A DNA stretch of 64,000 nt from Achromobacter seleniivolatilans (GTDB lineage Bacteria; Pseudomonadota; Gammaproteobacteria; Burkholderiales; Burkholderiaceae_B). This document shows, piece after piece, positions 1-8,653 of the stretch; within the stretch, counting starts at the first letter, position 1; the number at the start of each line of letters is the position of its first letter. Below the pieces are notes generated by a model. It did no database searches and was not told where the DNA came from. It was given only the letters and a program-made list of their open reading frames with translations. Where the stretch lies: NCBI RefSeq assembly GCF_030864005.1, contig NZ_CP132976.1, positions 3,410,001 through 3,474,000 on the forward strand, given 5' to 3'. Both the position numbers and the translations under genes were made by a program.

Positions 1-453
1 GCGGGCTGGACCGAAGGCACCGATGGCAAGCCTGTCTGGCACGCCTATGACGACCGTCAGGTGCGCGCACTGACCATATTGCTTCGGGACATCATCCAGC
101 GCCATGGCATCGCCCCTGAGAACGTCGTGGGCCATAGTGACATTGCGCCGCAGCGGAAGGTGGACCCGGGCCCGCTGTTTCCATGGAAGGCGCTGGCGCA
201 GGCTGGCATCGGCCGCTGGTATGACGAAAGCGGCGCTGCTTCCCACCTGGCGCGCTTACAAGTACAGGGCACACCAGATGTGACCTGGTTCCAGAAGCAG
301 TTGGCGCGGCTAGGTTATGCGTGCCCCCAGGACGGCACGCTGGACCGCGCCACGATCAACACGCTGGCAGCCTTCCAAATGCACTACCGGCCCGCGCTAC
401 ACGATGGCCAGCCCGACGCCGAAACCGCTGCGATCATGTTGGCCATTCTGTAG
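1..453 (+). CDS. amiD: N-acetylmuramoyl-L-alanine amidase, AmiD/AmpD-like, 3' part only
   Basis: The gene begins before the window; about 150 residues are visible, in frame from base 1. The motif GHSDIAPQRKVDPGPLFPW near visible residues 44-62 is the C-terminal half of the amidase_2 (AmpD/AmiD) zinc domain: the His and the Asp of KxDPGPxFPW belong to the metal and catalytic site. A peptidoglycan-binding domain of the PG_binding_1 type follows, at about residues 85-150 (VTWFQKQLARLGY ... DGTLDRATINTLAAFQ). That layout matches AmiD, an outer-membrane lipoprotein that cleaves the MurNAc-L-Ala bond, better than cytosolic AmpD, which lacks this tail. The signal or lipobox region is off-window, so location is inferred. 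It converges on msrQ with a 31-bp gap and no clear terminator hairpin. Confidence 0.85.
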   Translation, partial: AGWTEGTDGKPVWHAYDDRQVRALTILLRDIIQRHGIAPENVVGHSDIAPQRKVDPGPLFPWKALAQAGIGRWYDESGAASHLARLQVQGTPDVTWFQKQLARLGYACPQDGTLDRATINTLAAFQMHYRPALHDGQPDAETAAIMLAIL

Positions 454-484
454 TTCCTGATGGAAGCGGCGGCCGCAGCGGCTA

Positions 485-1135
485 TCACGACCGCCGCCGC
501 CACCACACGACCAGGCGCCAGCCCAGCAGCAACGCCAGCACGGCGGCATACAGCGCGGGCTGGGTCAGGTCGTTCTTGCCTGCCTTGTGCCACCAAAAAT
601 GCAGAACAGCCAGCAGGCCGATGACATAAATGGCGCGATGCAACTGCTGCCAGCGCTTACCCAGCTTGCGCATCGCCCATTGCGTGGACGTTGCCGCCAA
701 TGCCGTCATCAGCACGAAGGCGGAAAAACCCACCATGATGAAGGGGCGCTCCCCGATGTCCTGCAACATTGCCGACGGATCGAATCCGCGATCCCACCAC
801 ACCCAGGCCATGAAGTGCATGGCCCCGTAGAAAAAAGCGAAGAGACCGCACATGCGCCGCACCCTCACCAGCGCCGGCTGGCCGGTCAAACGGCGCAAGG
901 GGGTAATCGCCAAGGTAACGAGCAGACAGACGAGCGTCCACGTGCCCGATGACCGGGTCAGAAATTCGACGGGATTGGCCGTCAGGCCATTATTCACGCC
1001 CAGCCATACCCATCTCGCGAAAGGTGTCAGCCCAAGCAGGAACAACAAGGGCTTGAAGCGCCCGATCGTCCGGGCCGACAGCTGCGGCTTGCGCGGCGGC
1101 GCGGCCGGGACCGCTTGCGATGTGCCCTCAGCCAT
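485..1135 (-). CDS. msrQ: Heme-binding membrane subunit of the periplasmic methionine sulfoxide reductase
   Basis: A 216-residue polytopic membrane protein of the MsrQ (YedZ) family. MsrQ carries b-type heme in the inner membrane and passes electrons to MsrP, which reduces methionine sulfoxide in periplasmic proteins. The sequence has a cytoplasmic N-terminus (about 25 residues, Ala/Pro/Lys-rich) followed by roughly six hydrophobic segments. Typical features are the GTWTLVCLLVTLAITPLRRL segment, the FFYGAMHFMAWVWWDRG segment with a His likely to bind heme, and LHRAIYVIGLLAVLHFWW with two further His. Length is normal for the family. The start lies 7 bp after the msrP stop, so the two are co-transcribed, as in E. 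coli. Confidence 0.93.
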   Translation of the reverse strand: MAEGTSQAVPAAPPRKPQLSARTIGRFKPLLFLLGLTPFARWVWLGVNNGLTANPVEFLTRSSGTWTLVCLLVTLAITPLRRLTGQPALVRVRRMCGLFAFFYGAMHFMAWVWWDRGFDPSAMLQDIGERPFIMVGFSAFVLMTALAATSTQWAMRKLGKRWQQLHRAIYVIGLLAVLHFWWHKAGKNDLTQPALYAAVLALLLGWRLVVWWRRRS

Positions 1136-1142
1136 AGACGCC

Positions 1143-2120
1143 TCAGTAATTCGCTTTCAGGTCCATGCCCTGGTAGAGCGAGGCAACCTGTTCGCCATAA
1201 CCGTTGAACATCAACGTCTTGCGCTTGGGGCTGAACAGGCCGTCCTCGCCGATACGGCGCTCGGTTGCCTGGCTCCAGCGCGGATGCGCCACGTTCGGGT
1301 TCACGTTGGCATAGAAGCCGTATTCCTGCGGCGCCGCCTTGATCCAGGATGAAACAGGCAACTTTTCAACCAGCCTGATCTTCACCAGGGACTTGGCCGA
1401 TTTGAAACCGTATTTCCAGGGCACCGCCAGACGCAGAGGCGCCCCATTCTGATTCGGCAGCACTTTCCCGTACACGCCAAAGACCAGCATGGCCAGCGGA
1501 TTCATGGCCTCGTCGATCCGCAGGCCCTCAACATATGGCCAATCCAGAATGCCGGTACGCACGCCCGGCATGTTCTCGCGCTGCACGGCAGTGACAAATT
1601 CGACGTATTTGGCGTTACCAGTGGGCTCGACCTGCTTGAGCAATTCGGATACCGAATAGCCCACCCAGGGAATCACCATGGACCAGCCCTCGACACAGCG
1701 CAGGCGGTAGACGCGCTCCTGCATTGGCGCCAGCTTCAGCAGCTCTTCGATGGTGAACGTACGCGGCCGGGCAACCTCGCCTTCGACACTGACCGCCCAC
1801 GGGCGGGTCTGCAACTTGCCGGCGTTGGCGGCTGGGTCAGCTTTATCAACCCCGAATTCGTAGTAGTTGTTGTAGGACGTGACGTCGGCCAGCGGGGTCT
1901 GTTTATCCATGACACTGAATGCAGCATCGGGCTTGCCCGTCAATACGCCTGCATCTTGCGCGGAGGCGCCCTGCGCAAAGGCGCTGCGCGCGGTCCAGCC
2001 GGGCAATCCCACCGCTGCCGCGGTCAGCCCGGCGCGCAGCATCAGCTCGCGCCGCGAGCGCCAGACCGCCTCGTCAGTAATTTCGGACGGAAGAATATCG
2101 TCGGGCTTGCGTATCAACAT
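1143..2120 (-). CDS. msrP: Periplasmic methionine sulfoxide reductase, molybdopterin catalytic subunit
   Basis: A 325-residue molybdoenzyme of the MsrP (YedY) family that reduces Met-O in periplasmic proteins using electrons from MsrQ. The chosen ATG (complement of 2118-2120) is preceded by GGAGA, and it gives the usual family N-terminus [15 protein letters not shown]. An upstream in-frame extension of 45 residues is unlikely. A twin-arginine signal follows ([10 protein letters not shown] with R23-R24, then a hydrophobic stretch ending SAFAQ), so export is through Tat after cofactor insertion. C142 in [11 protein letters not shown] is the expected Mo-ligating cysteine. It is transcribed with msrQ. 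The 173-bp gap to the upstream phosphatase gene is large enough for its own promoter, but I saw no strong -35/-10 pair. Confidence 0.95.
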   Translation of the reverse strand: MLIRKPDDILPSEITDEAVWRSRRELMLRAGLTAAAVGLPGWTARSAFAQGASAQDAGVLTGKPDAAFSVMDKQTPLADVTSYNNYYEFGVDKADPAANAGKLQTRPWAVSVEGEVARPRTFTIEELLKLAPMQERVYRLRCVEGWSMVIPWVGYSVSELLKQVEPTGNAKYVEFVTAVQRENMPGVRTGILDWPYVEGLRIDEAMNPLAMLVFGVYGKVLPNQNGAPLRLAVPWKYGFKSAKSLVKIRLVEKLPVSSWIKAAPQEYGFYANVNPNVAHPRWSQATERRIGEDGLFSPKRKTLMFNGYGEQVASLYQGMDLKANY

Positions 2121-2293
2121 CGTGGTCTCCGGTGTGGCGGCAGCCTGGATGGCGGCCACCCCCTGCGCAATCCATAGACGCCGCGCCGCCTCATGATATT
2201 CCGCGAGGGCGCCCTGTGGATGCGAACTTTCCGATAGACATGCCCAGCCGCCCAACGTTCCTCGCCAGCGCCCACGGGCGCCGGTTTAGGGGC

Positions 2294-2962
2294 TTAGGCG
2301 GCAGCCGAAACCCGCGACAGGAGCCAATCGCGCACGCGGGGCACGCTATCGAGCACTGCCTGGGGCGCACAACCCTCAAGTTCCTTCAGGGTATGAGCGC
2401 CATAGGTCACACCCAGGCCATGAACGCCTGCATTGGCGGCCATTTGCAGATCGTGAGAGGTATCACCCACCATCACCACTCGGGCCGGATCTACATCCAG
2501 CTCTTGCATCAGTTCATGCAGCATCGCCGGATGCGGCTTGCTGAATGTTTCGTCCGCCGTGCGGGTGGCTGCGAACAAGGGACCCAGGCCGGTCGCGGCC
2601 AGGGCGCGCGTAAGACCGACACGGCTCTTGCCCGTTGCGACAGCCAGGCGGACGTTCTGCCCTGCGAGCTCGTCCAACAGCTCCGGCACGCCTTCGAACA
2701 AACGCAATTCCGGGTCGCGCAACAGATAGTGCGTGCGATAGCGCTCCAGAAAGCGCGGCATCATGGCCGGCGTCAGCTCGGGCACGGCGCGACGCAGAGC
2801 ACTTTCCAGGGACAGACCAATCACCCAACTTGCCTCGGATGCCGACGGCACCGCCAGTTCCAGGTCGCGGCAGGCGCCCTGAATGGCGGCCACGATACTG
2901 TGCGTGGAATCCATCAACGTGCCATCCCAGTCAAAGACGACCAGCGAATACGACGACATCAT
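2294..2962 (-). CDS. HAD-family phosphatase, phosphoglycolate phosphatase-like
   Basis: A 222-residue haloacid-dehalogenase hydrolase with the nucleophile motif VVFDWDGTLMDS (D11, D13). The motif II/III region is LAVATGKSR, and the acidic motif IV is VVMVGDTSHDLQMAANAG. A helical cap separates motifs I and II, as in Gph-type phosphatases. The substrate may be 2-phosphoglycolate, but the family is too broad to fix this from sequence. The gene overlaps the rluC stop as TGATG, with CTGGAG as ribosome-binding site inside rluC. A TTG one codon upstream is also in frame but less likely. A HAD phosphatase next to rluC is a common betaproteobacterial pairing, so the two form a translationally coupled operon. 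Confidence 0.88.
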   Translation of the reverse strand: MMSSYSLVVFDWDGTLMDSTHSIVAAIQGACRDLELAVPSASEASWVIGLSLESALRRAVPELTPAMMPRFLERYRTHYLLRDPELRLFEGVPELLDELAGQNVRLAVATGKSRVGLTRALAATGLGPLFAATRTADETFSKPHPAMLHELMQELDVDPARVVMVGDTSHDLQMAANAGVHGLGVTYGAHTLKELEGCAPQAVLDSVPRVRDWLLSRVSAAA

Positions 2963-3939
2963 CAATCAGACTCCAGTTGTTTCAGTATTTTCCGGCACGC
3001 GGGGGGCAGCTCGGCGGTAAGGGTCATGGACTCGCCCGTCACCGGGTGAGCAAGCGTCAATTGGTGGGCATGCAGAAACATCCGGCCAAACCCCATGCGA
3101 GCGAACTGCGCACGCACGTCATCGTGACCGTATTTGTCATCGCCGACAATGGGAAAGCCGCTGGCGGCCAGGTGCACCCGGATCTGATGGGTGCGCCCCG
3201 TCCTCAATTCAGCATCGACCAGACTGTACCCGCCAAAACGCTGTTTGAGCGTGATGATGGTGTGTGCGGTCTGGCCGTCCGGGTCAACCTTGACACGGCG
3301 CTCGCCGGACTGGGTCGTCCACTTGGACAACCCCAGCTTGATGTGCTGGCGGTCATTGACCCAATCACCTTCGACCAGGGCCAGGTAGTGTTTATCGCCC
3401 TTGCCTTCGCGCAGCATGGTGTGCAGCACCAGCAGCGCGCTGCGCTTCTTGGCCACCATGAGCAGGCCCGAGGTTTCACGGTCCAGGCGATGCACCAGTT
3501 CCAGGAATTTGGCGTCGGGCCGCGCGGCGCGCAATTGCTCGATCACGCCAAACGAGACGCCACTGCCTCCGTGCACGGCCACACCGGCGGGTTTGTCCAC
3601 GACCAGCAGCGCATCGTCTTCGAACACCACCGGAAATTCCGCGCCAGGCACGGGGCGAGGTTTACCGGGGTCAGGCAGACGCAGGGGCGGAATCCGCACG
3701 ATGTCGCCCTCGGCGATGCGGTAGTCGACCGAGATGCGTCCCTTGTTTACGCGCACTTCGCCGCCACGAATGGCTTTGTAGATATGCGTTTTGGGGACGC
3801 CCTTACACAACCGCATCAGGAAGTTATCCAAACGCTGGCCGGCTTGCTCGGCATCGACCTCCACCATGCGGACGGCGGGGGGGGCTTTAGAGGGGGATAT
3901 GGGGGAGGAAGTTTCTTTGCGCATTGCGGAAAGCGACAT
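2962..3939 (-). CDS. rluC: 23S rRNA pseudouridine synthase RluC
   Basis: A 325-residue RluA-family pseudouridine synthase; RluC modifies U955, U2504 and U2580 of 23S rRNA in E. coli. An N-terminal S4 RNA-binding domain lies at about residues 33-85 (QRLDNFLMRLCKGVPKTHIYKAIR). The catalytic domain follows, with the motif HRLDRETSG at 150-158 (D153 catalytic) and the later GRTHQIRVHLA motif. A second in-frame ATG five codons in (MRKETSS) is an alternative start. It is divergent from rne across a 509-bp region, the same neighbour relation as in E. coli, which supports RluC over other RluA paralogues. The downstream HAD phosphatase overlaps its stop. Confidence 0.93.
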   Translation of the reverse strand: MSLSAMRKETSSPISPSKAPPAVRMVEVDAEQAGQRLDNFLMRLCKGVPKTHIYKAIRGGEVRVNKGRISVDYRIAEGDIVRIPPLRLPDPGKPRPVPGAEFPVVFEDDALLVVDKPAGVAVHGGSGVSFGVIEQLRAARPDAKFLELVHRLDRETSGLLMVAKKRSALLVLHTMLREGKGDKHYLALVEGDWVNDRQHIKLGLSKWTTQSGERRVKVDPDGQTAHTIITLKQRFGGYSLVDAELRTGRTHQIRVHLAASGFPIVGDDKYGHDDVRAQFARMGFGRMFLHAHQLTLAHPVTGESMTLTAELPPACRKILKQLESD

Positions 3940-4448
3940 ATAATCGGGACAGCCTTAAGGGGCTGAACTAGCCGCCTGGCGTAGAGATGCAAACAAGTAC
4001 GCAACTCCGTCGAGCGCGTGGGCCGCTATTGTACTGCCTGCTATTCAACCCCTGGGTCTCTTGGTCGCCGGCGCAACCGCGCCCTGCCGGATAGTGGTGT
4101 GGCATTCACTTTGCCCGCTGTCCCAGCAGGTCCGTTGCATGCCGCAAGCGGCTCTGAAGCACTGCAAGAATCGTCGCATATTTAAAGCACCAGCTGCGTG
4201 TAGGCAACCAATCCGACCGCAACTGCCGTTCACAGCAATTTTTTCCGTCAAACCACACTCAGTGAAGCTGACCCTCCTGCTGACAGAACCCCGTGCCCCA
4301 CGGCACGACGTGCCCGCCTGACCCGCGGCGGATACGCCTGGGCGCCGCCCAGGTACGGTCCGCATTTCTTGCCCGCTTCAGCCGCTGCCCGAGTGACCCG
4401 AGGTCACGCGCCGATATCGGCGCGTCATGACAACGGAGAAACCCTCTC
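3917..4448 (+). promoter_or_regulatory. Candidate rne promoter and long 5' leader; no coding gene in 3940-4448
   Basis: This 509-bp gap between the divergent rluC and rne starts holds no convincing ORF. A consensus TATAAT lies at 3939-3944, with TTGCGC at 3917-3922 and a 16-bp spacer, overlapping the rluC start. If used, it would give rne an untranslated leader of nearly 500 nt. In E. coli the rne mRNA also has a long leader (about 360 nt) through which RNase E cleaves its own message and limits its synthesis. A similar role here is inference from position and length. Immediately before the rne ATG is CGGAGAAACC, a usable ribosome-binding site. Confidence 0.45.
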
Positions 4449-7400
4449 ATGAAGCGCATGCTGTTCAATGCGACGCATCAGGAAGAATTACGCGTCGCTA
4501 TCGTCGATGGGCAAAAACTCATCGATCTCGACATCGAGACTGCCGGCCGCGAACAACGCAAAGGCAACATCTACAAAGGTGTCATTACCCGGATCGAACC
4601 CGGCCTAGAAGCGTGCTTCGTCAATTACGGCGAAGACCGCCACGGCTTTCTGCCCTTTAAGGAAGTTGCCCGCAGCTTCTTCAAAGAAGGCGTGGATGTC
4701 CGTAGCGCCCGCATCCAAGATGCGCTGCGCGAAGGTCAGGAACTGATTGTTCAGGTCGAAAAAGAAGAACGCGGCAACAAGGGCGCAGCCCTGACCACGT
4801 TCATCTCACTGGCCGGCCGCTATCTGGTCCTGATGCCCAACAACCCCCGTGGCGGTGGCGTTTCGCGCCGTGTCGAGGGTGAAGACCGCCAGGAATTGCG
4901 CGACACCATGGAGCAGCTCGATCTGCCCCAAGGTATGAGCATCATCGCGCGCACCGCAGGCATTGGCCGTAACGTCGAAGAGCTCCAGTGGGACTTGTCC
5001 TACCTGTTGCAGCTGTGGACCGCCGTTGATGGCGCAGCCCGCGACAACTCCGCGCCCATCCTGATCTACCTGGAATCCAGCCTGGTCATCCGGGCGATTC
5101 GCGATTACTTCTCGCCCGAAATCGGTGAAATCCTCATCGACACCGATGAGATCGCTGATCAGGCCACGGCCTTCATGAGCGTCGTGATGCCGGACAACGT
5201 CCAGCGCGTCAAACGTTACCGTGACGATATCCCGCTGTTCTCGCGTTTCCAGATCGAACACCAGATCGAAACGGCGTATTCGCGCACCGTGCAGCTGCCC
5301 TCCGGCGGCGCCATCGTGATCGACCACACCGAAGCACTGGTTTCCGTCGACGTGAACTCCGCCCGCTCCACGCGCGGCGCAGACATCGAAGAAACCGCGC
5401 TGCGCACCAACTCTGAAGCCGCCGACGAAGTGGCCCGCCAATTGCGCTTGCGCGATTTGGGCGGCCTGATCGTCATCGACTTCATCGACATGGAAGACAG
5501 CAAGAACCAGCGCGCCGTTGAACAGCGCCTGCGTGATGCGCTCCATTTCGACCGTGCTCGCGTTCAGATGGGCAAGATCTCGCGTTTTGGCCTGATGGAA
5601 CTGTCGCGTCAGCGCCTGCGTCCGGCCCTGAACGAAGGCTCGCACATCACCTGCCCGCGTTGCAACGGCACCGGCGTGATCCGCGATGCCGAATCCAGCG
5701 CCCTGCACGTGTTGCGTCTGCTGCAAGAAGAAGCGATGAAGGAAAACACCGCGGCGGTCCACGCCCAGGTGCCGGTCGATGTGGCCACTTACCTTCTGAA
5801 CGAAAAGCGTGCCGACATCACCAAGATGGAAGCCCGCCTGAAGGTCAACCTGATGCTGATCCCCAACAAGCATCTGGAAACGCCGCATCACCACATCGAG
5901 CGCCTGCGCCACGATGATCCGCGCCTGGAAGAACTGAAGACCAGCTTCGAGCTGGTTGAAGCTCCGGCCACGGACTCGCCCTGGCAGCCGCGCGAAAACG
6001 AAATCAAGGCTCGTCCGGAAGCGCTGGTCAAGGGCATCACGCCTTCGCAGCCCGCTCCCGTTTCGACGCCTGCAGCTCCGGCTGCCGCGCCCGCCGCTAC
6101 CGCGTCGGCGGGTGGCCTGGGTGGTTTGTTCAAGCGTCTGGTTGGCTGGCTGACCGGCAATGCCAGCACCCCCGCCAAGCCTGCCACTGCTCAAGAAGAC
6201 AGCGCCAAGCGCGCTGCCTCCGGACGTGGCAAGGGCCGCAATGGCCATGACGGCCAGGAACGCCGTGGCGAACGCCACGGTTCGGACCGCAACCGCAACC
6301 GTCGCGGCGAAGCGCGCACGGAAGGCGCCGAGGGCACTGAAGGCGGCCGTCACCACGTCCGTGGCAACCGCCGTCCTGAAGGCGAGCGCGGCGAACGCCA
6401 GGAACGCGGCGATCGCAATAATCGCAACGAAGCGCGTGGCGATCGCGACAACCAGGCCACACAAGCGGCCCTGGCGTCCAACCGTCCTGACAACGCTGGC
6501 GAAGCCAATGGCGACGACACGGGCGCCGGCCGCAACCGCCGCCGTGGCCGTGGTCGCAACCGCCGCGAAGAAGGTCAGTCCGACGCACCGATGAGCGAGC
6601 AAGAAAGCATGGTGGCTGCACTGGCGCAATCCGTTGCAAGCGCCCTGCCCGACACCAAGCCCGTTGCTGAGGCCGATCAAGACGCCGCCGATGCCGCCGA
6701 CCAATCCGCAGATGGCTTCCCCAACGCTGAAGGCGCTGAAGGCGCCGCCGATCCGGAACGCAAGCGCCGCCGCCGCCGTAGCCGCCGTGGCCGCCGCAGC
6801 CAGGAAGAAGCAGGTCTGGCAGGCAGCGACGATCAGCTGGACGATGGCTCGGACGACGACTCCGCAGACCAGGCTGAAGGTGTAGCTGCCCCGGCCGCTC
6901 CGGTTCAAGCTGCCCCGGTTCAAGCTGCCCCGCAGGACGCTCCGAAGGTTGAAGCTGCTCCGGTCCAAGCCGTGCAGGTTGAAGCGCCTAAGGTTGAAGC
7001 CGCTCCGGTTCAAGCCGCTCCGGTTCAGCTTCAAGCTGTCGAAACCAAGGTGACTGAAGCCCAAGTGGTGGAAGCCCAGCCGGTTCAGGTCCAGCCCGTT
7101 GCCGTCGAAGCCGCCAAGGCCGAGCCGGTTCAAGCTGCCGCCGAACCTGTCGTGGCCCAGCCCGTGCAAACGGCTGCTCCCGCCGTGACGCCGCCTGTTG
7201 CCGTGGAACCCGCAACCCAGGTGCCGGCTCAAGCCGCCGCCCCGGTGGAAACCGCCGCAGCCGAACCCGTCGTGACGACCGCCGCCGTGGCCGCTCCGGC
7301 CGCTCCGGCTCCGGCCGCTGCGCAACAACCGATCGTGGTGCCGGCAACGACTCCGTCAGCCAAGGCACAAGCCCTGCATCAAGTGGTGAACGACGCTGGC

Positions 7401-7550
7401 CTGCAATGGGTTGAAACCGACCCCGAGCGCCACGCTCAAACGCAGGTGCGCATCGCCTCCGCACACACCCCGACCCGTTTGGGCCGTGAGCGCAAGGCAG
7501 TTGCTGCCGTATCGAATGAACCGCTGGTTCAAGTCGAAACGCATCACTAA
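4449..7550 (+). CDS. rne: Ribonuclease E
   Basis: A 1033-residue RNase E, the essential 5'-monophosphate-sensing endonuclease of mRNA decay and rRNA/tRNA maturation. An S1 RNA-binding domain lies at about residues 37-120. The catalytic DNase I-like part has metal-binding D301 (ALVSVDVNSARST) and D344 (IVIDFIDMED). The zinc-link CPRCNGTG has C402 and C405, which join subunits into a dimer. After about residue 510 the protein becomes the disordered scaffold half: Arg-rich stretches (RNRRRGRGRNRR, RKRRRRRSRRGRR) that probably bind RNA, acidic patches, and a long Val/Gln/Ala/Pro repeat region at about 815-960. The length and tail indicate full RNase E rather than RNase G. The C-terminal end (about 975-1033) is non-repetitive and may be a conserved partner-binding segment. 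A strong terminator follows. Confidence 0.97.
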   Translation: MKRMLFNATHQEELRVAIVDGQKLIDLDIETAGREQRKGNIYKGVITRIEPGLEACFVNYGEDRHGFLPFKEVARSFFKEGVDVRSARIQDALREGQELIVQVEKEERGNKGAALTTFISLAGRYLVLMPNNPRGGGVSRRVEGEDRQELRDTMEQLDLPQGMSIIARTAGIGRNVEELQWDLSYLLQLWTAVDGAARDNSAPILIYLESSLVIRAIRDYFSPEIGEILIDTDEIADQATAFMSVVMPDNVQRVKRYRDDIPLFSRFQIEHQIETAYSRTVQLPSGGAIVIDHTEALVSVDVNSARSTRGADIEETALRTNSEAADEVARQLRLRDLGGLIVIDFIDMEDSKNQRAVEQRLRDALHFDRARVQMGKISRFGLMELSRQRLRPALNEGSHITCPRCNGTGVIRDAESSALHVLRLLQEEAMKENTAAVHAQVPVDVATYLLNEKRADITKMEARLKVNLMLIPNKHLETPHHHIERLRHDDPRLEELKTSFELVEAPATDSPWQPRENEIKARPEALVKGITPSQPAPVSTPAAPAAAPAATASAGGLGGLFKRLVGWLTGNASTPAKPATAQEDSAKRAASGRGKGRNGHDGQERRGERHGSDRNRNRRGEARTEGAEGTEGGRHHVRGNRRPEGERGERQERGDRNNRNEARGDRDNQATQAALASNRPDNAGEANGDDTGAGRNRRRGRGRNRREEGQSDAPMSEQESMVAALAQSVASALPDTKPVAEADQDAADAADQSADGFPNAEGAEGAADPERKRRRRRSRRGRRSQEEAGLAGSDDQLDDGSDDDSADQAEGVAAPAAPVQAAPVQAAPQDAPKVEAAPVQAVQVEAPKVEAAPVQAAPVQLQAVETKVTEAQVVEAQPVQVQPVAVEAAKAEPVQAAAEPVVAQPVQTAAPAVTPPVAVEPATQVPAQAAAPVETAAAEPVVTTAAVAAPAAPAPAAAQQPIVVPATTPSAKAQALHQVVNDAGLQWVETDPERHAQTQVRIASAHTPTRLGRERKAVAAVSNEPLVQVETHH
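6880..7345 (+). repeat. Degenerate in-frame repeats encoding Val-Gln-Ala-Ala-Pro-like units in rne
   Basis: Short tandem units such as GGTTCAAGCTGCCCC are repeated exactly at about 6902-6932 and then drift. They encode runs of PVQAA, KVEAAPVQA and AEPVVA. They lie in the intrinsically disordered tail of RNase E. The exact copies at the start suggest slippage-driven length variation between strains. They keep the reading frame and are not CRISPR or mobile-element repeats. Confidence 0.75.
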
Positions 7551-7563
7551 GCTGCCCGATGCG

Positions 7564-7602
7564 AAAAAGCCCTCGTTCGAAAGAACGGGGGCTTTTTTTT
7601 TG
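7564..7602 (+). terminator. Rho-independent terminator of rne
   Basis: AAAAGCCCTCGTTC, a GAAA tetraloop and GAACGGGGGCTTTT form a 14-bp stem with one G-U pair, running into a nine-T tract. It starts 14 bp after the rne stop. Confidence 0.93.
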
Positions 7603-7783
7603 CTCGGCGCACTGAGCGCTGTGCTTATTCGGCGGCGCTAGGGTTCTTTTGCCACTTCCGTGCAAAGCAGATGTTGAAGGTCTAAGCGCTGTGGCAATGG
7701 GGTTCTTGCGGTGGCGGTTGCCGATTCGCGGTTCGTGCCGCACCCAACCGACGAGTACTCGGCTGCGCGAGAAACCTCCATGC

Positions 7784-7817
7784 AAAAAAAAGCCCTCGGC
7801 GTTGTGCGAGGGCTTTT
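7784..7817 (-). terminator. Terminator of pagL
   Basis: Read on the minus strand, AAAAGCCCTCG, an 8-nt loop and CGAGGGCTTTT form an 11-bp stem followed by a run of eight T. It lies about 25 bp after the pagL stop. On the plus strand the T run is only four, so it mainly serves pagL. Confidence 0.88.
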
Positions 7818-7839
7818 CCAGATCAGGCCGCTTGAGCGG

Positions 7840-8388
7840 TCAGAATTGGTAGGTATAGGTCAGCTGGAGAACGTCCAGGCCCGGGTTCGGGCGCTTGATG
7901 CTGGCATTGGAGAAGTGCGAGTAGCGCACTCCGATACGGTTGTTGGGCGTCACCAGGAAACCCAGACCGACGTGGTCTCCGAACTGGAAGGCCGTGCTGA
8001 TGTTTTCGTTGGCGAAACGCGTGCTGGAGAACACGGTGGCGCCAATACCTGCTTCTACGTAGAAACGTTCGCCAGCCCACCAGCGGAACATCGGGATTGC
8101 GTTCAGTTGCCAGACATGGCCCGGCGAACGCGAACCATCAGCCTGCCAATAGGAAGCGCCCAATTCGGGCGTCAGATCCAAGCGGCCCCAGTTGCCGCCG
8201 AATTGATACGTCCACACCGAAGGGGTTTCATAGTTCAGCGTCAGACGCTGATAGTGATCACCAATGCCGTAATGCAGGCTCACGCCGCCTTGAGTACCCG
8301 TAGACGACTGAGCGGTTGCCACGGTGGCGGCGCCAAACAGGGCCAAACCGATCAGGCGGGTAAGCATTTTTTTCTTGGTCGACTGCAT
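7840..8388 (-). CDS. pagL: Lipid A 3-O-deacylase PagL
   Basis: A 182-residue outer-membrane beta-barrel enzyme that removes the 3-O-linked acyl chain of lipid A in the outer leaflet, altering endotoxin recognition. It has a Sec signal peptide (MQSTKKKMLTRLIGLALFG, cleavage near ATA-QSS), alternating beta strands and a C-terminal aromatic residue (TYTYQF). The PagL signature RYSHFSNASIKRPNPG has catalytic H158 and S160. The third triad position, Glu in Pseudomonas PagL, is Asp here (D172). The ATG at 8386-8388 has GGAG eight bases upstream. The in-frame extension of 53 residues before it looks non-coding. An alternative start is the Met eight codons in. The gene is monocistronic with its own terminator. 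Confidence 0.92.
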   Translation of the reverse strand: MQSTKKKMLTRLIGLALFGAATVATAQSSTGTQGGVSLHYGIGDHYQRLTLNYETPSVWTYQFGGNWGRLDLTPELGASYWQADGSRSPGHVWQLNAIPMFRWWAGERFYVEAGIGATVFSSTRFANENISTAFQFGDHVGLGFLVTPNNRIGVRYSHFSNASIKRPNPGLDVLQLTYTYQF

Positions 8389-8566
8389 TGGGAAAACTCC
8401 GTGATTTTCTAAGCTAGTTGGCAACATAGCAAAATACGGGCCGGATGGCTTGATATGTGTCGCAATAAGGCAACAAATTAGGCTGGAAAACTGAATTCCG
8501 AAAAGCGTGGTCACATTCGATACACGATCGAGACCTTCTCCACACATTCAAACTCTGCGCACGAAC

Positions 8567-8637
8567 GAAAATGCCGCCGCACCCAAGGGCTGACGGCGGC
8601 ATTTTTCCCGGACCGAGGCACGCCCTTGAGGCGTGCC
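8567..8637 (-). terminator. Tandem stem-loops downstream of accD
   Basis: On the minus strand, shortly after accD, CCGGAC/GTCCGG encloses GGCACGCC/GGCGTGCC. A second hairpin follows (AATGCCGCCG ... CGGCGGCATT) ending in a short T run. This probably ends the trpBA-accD transcript. The 178 bp between here and the pagL start is AT-richer and presumably carries the pagL promoter, which I could not place with confidence. Confidence 0.65.
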
Positions 8638-8653
8638 GACTGTCCGGAGACGA

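Noticed and set aside
2635..3966. 443-codon open frame antisense to rluC and the HAD phosphatase
   Set aside because: Shadow of two recognised genes; no ribosome-binding site or family match.
4061..4365. Small open frames in the rne leader (about 86 and 106 codons)
   Set aside because: They lack ribosome-binding sites and family features, and overlap each other on opposite strands; the region is better read as a leader.
6895..7030. Short tandem units in rne as a possible CRISPR array
   Set aside because: Units are about 15 nt, contiguous, in frame, with no spacers of regular length and no cas genes.
4806..7328. 840-codon open frame antisense to rne
   Set aside because: It mirrors the GC-rich codon pattern of rne, has Gly/Arg/Ala low-complexity sequence and no domain; rne is certain.
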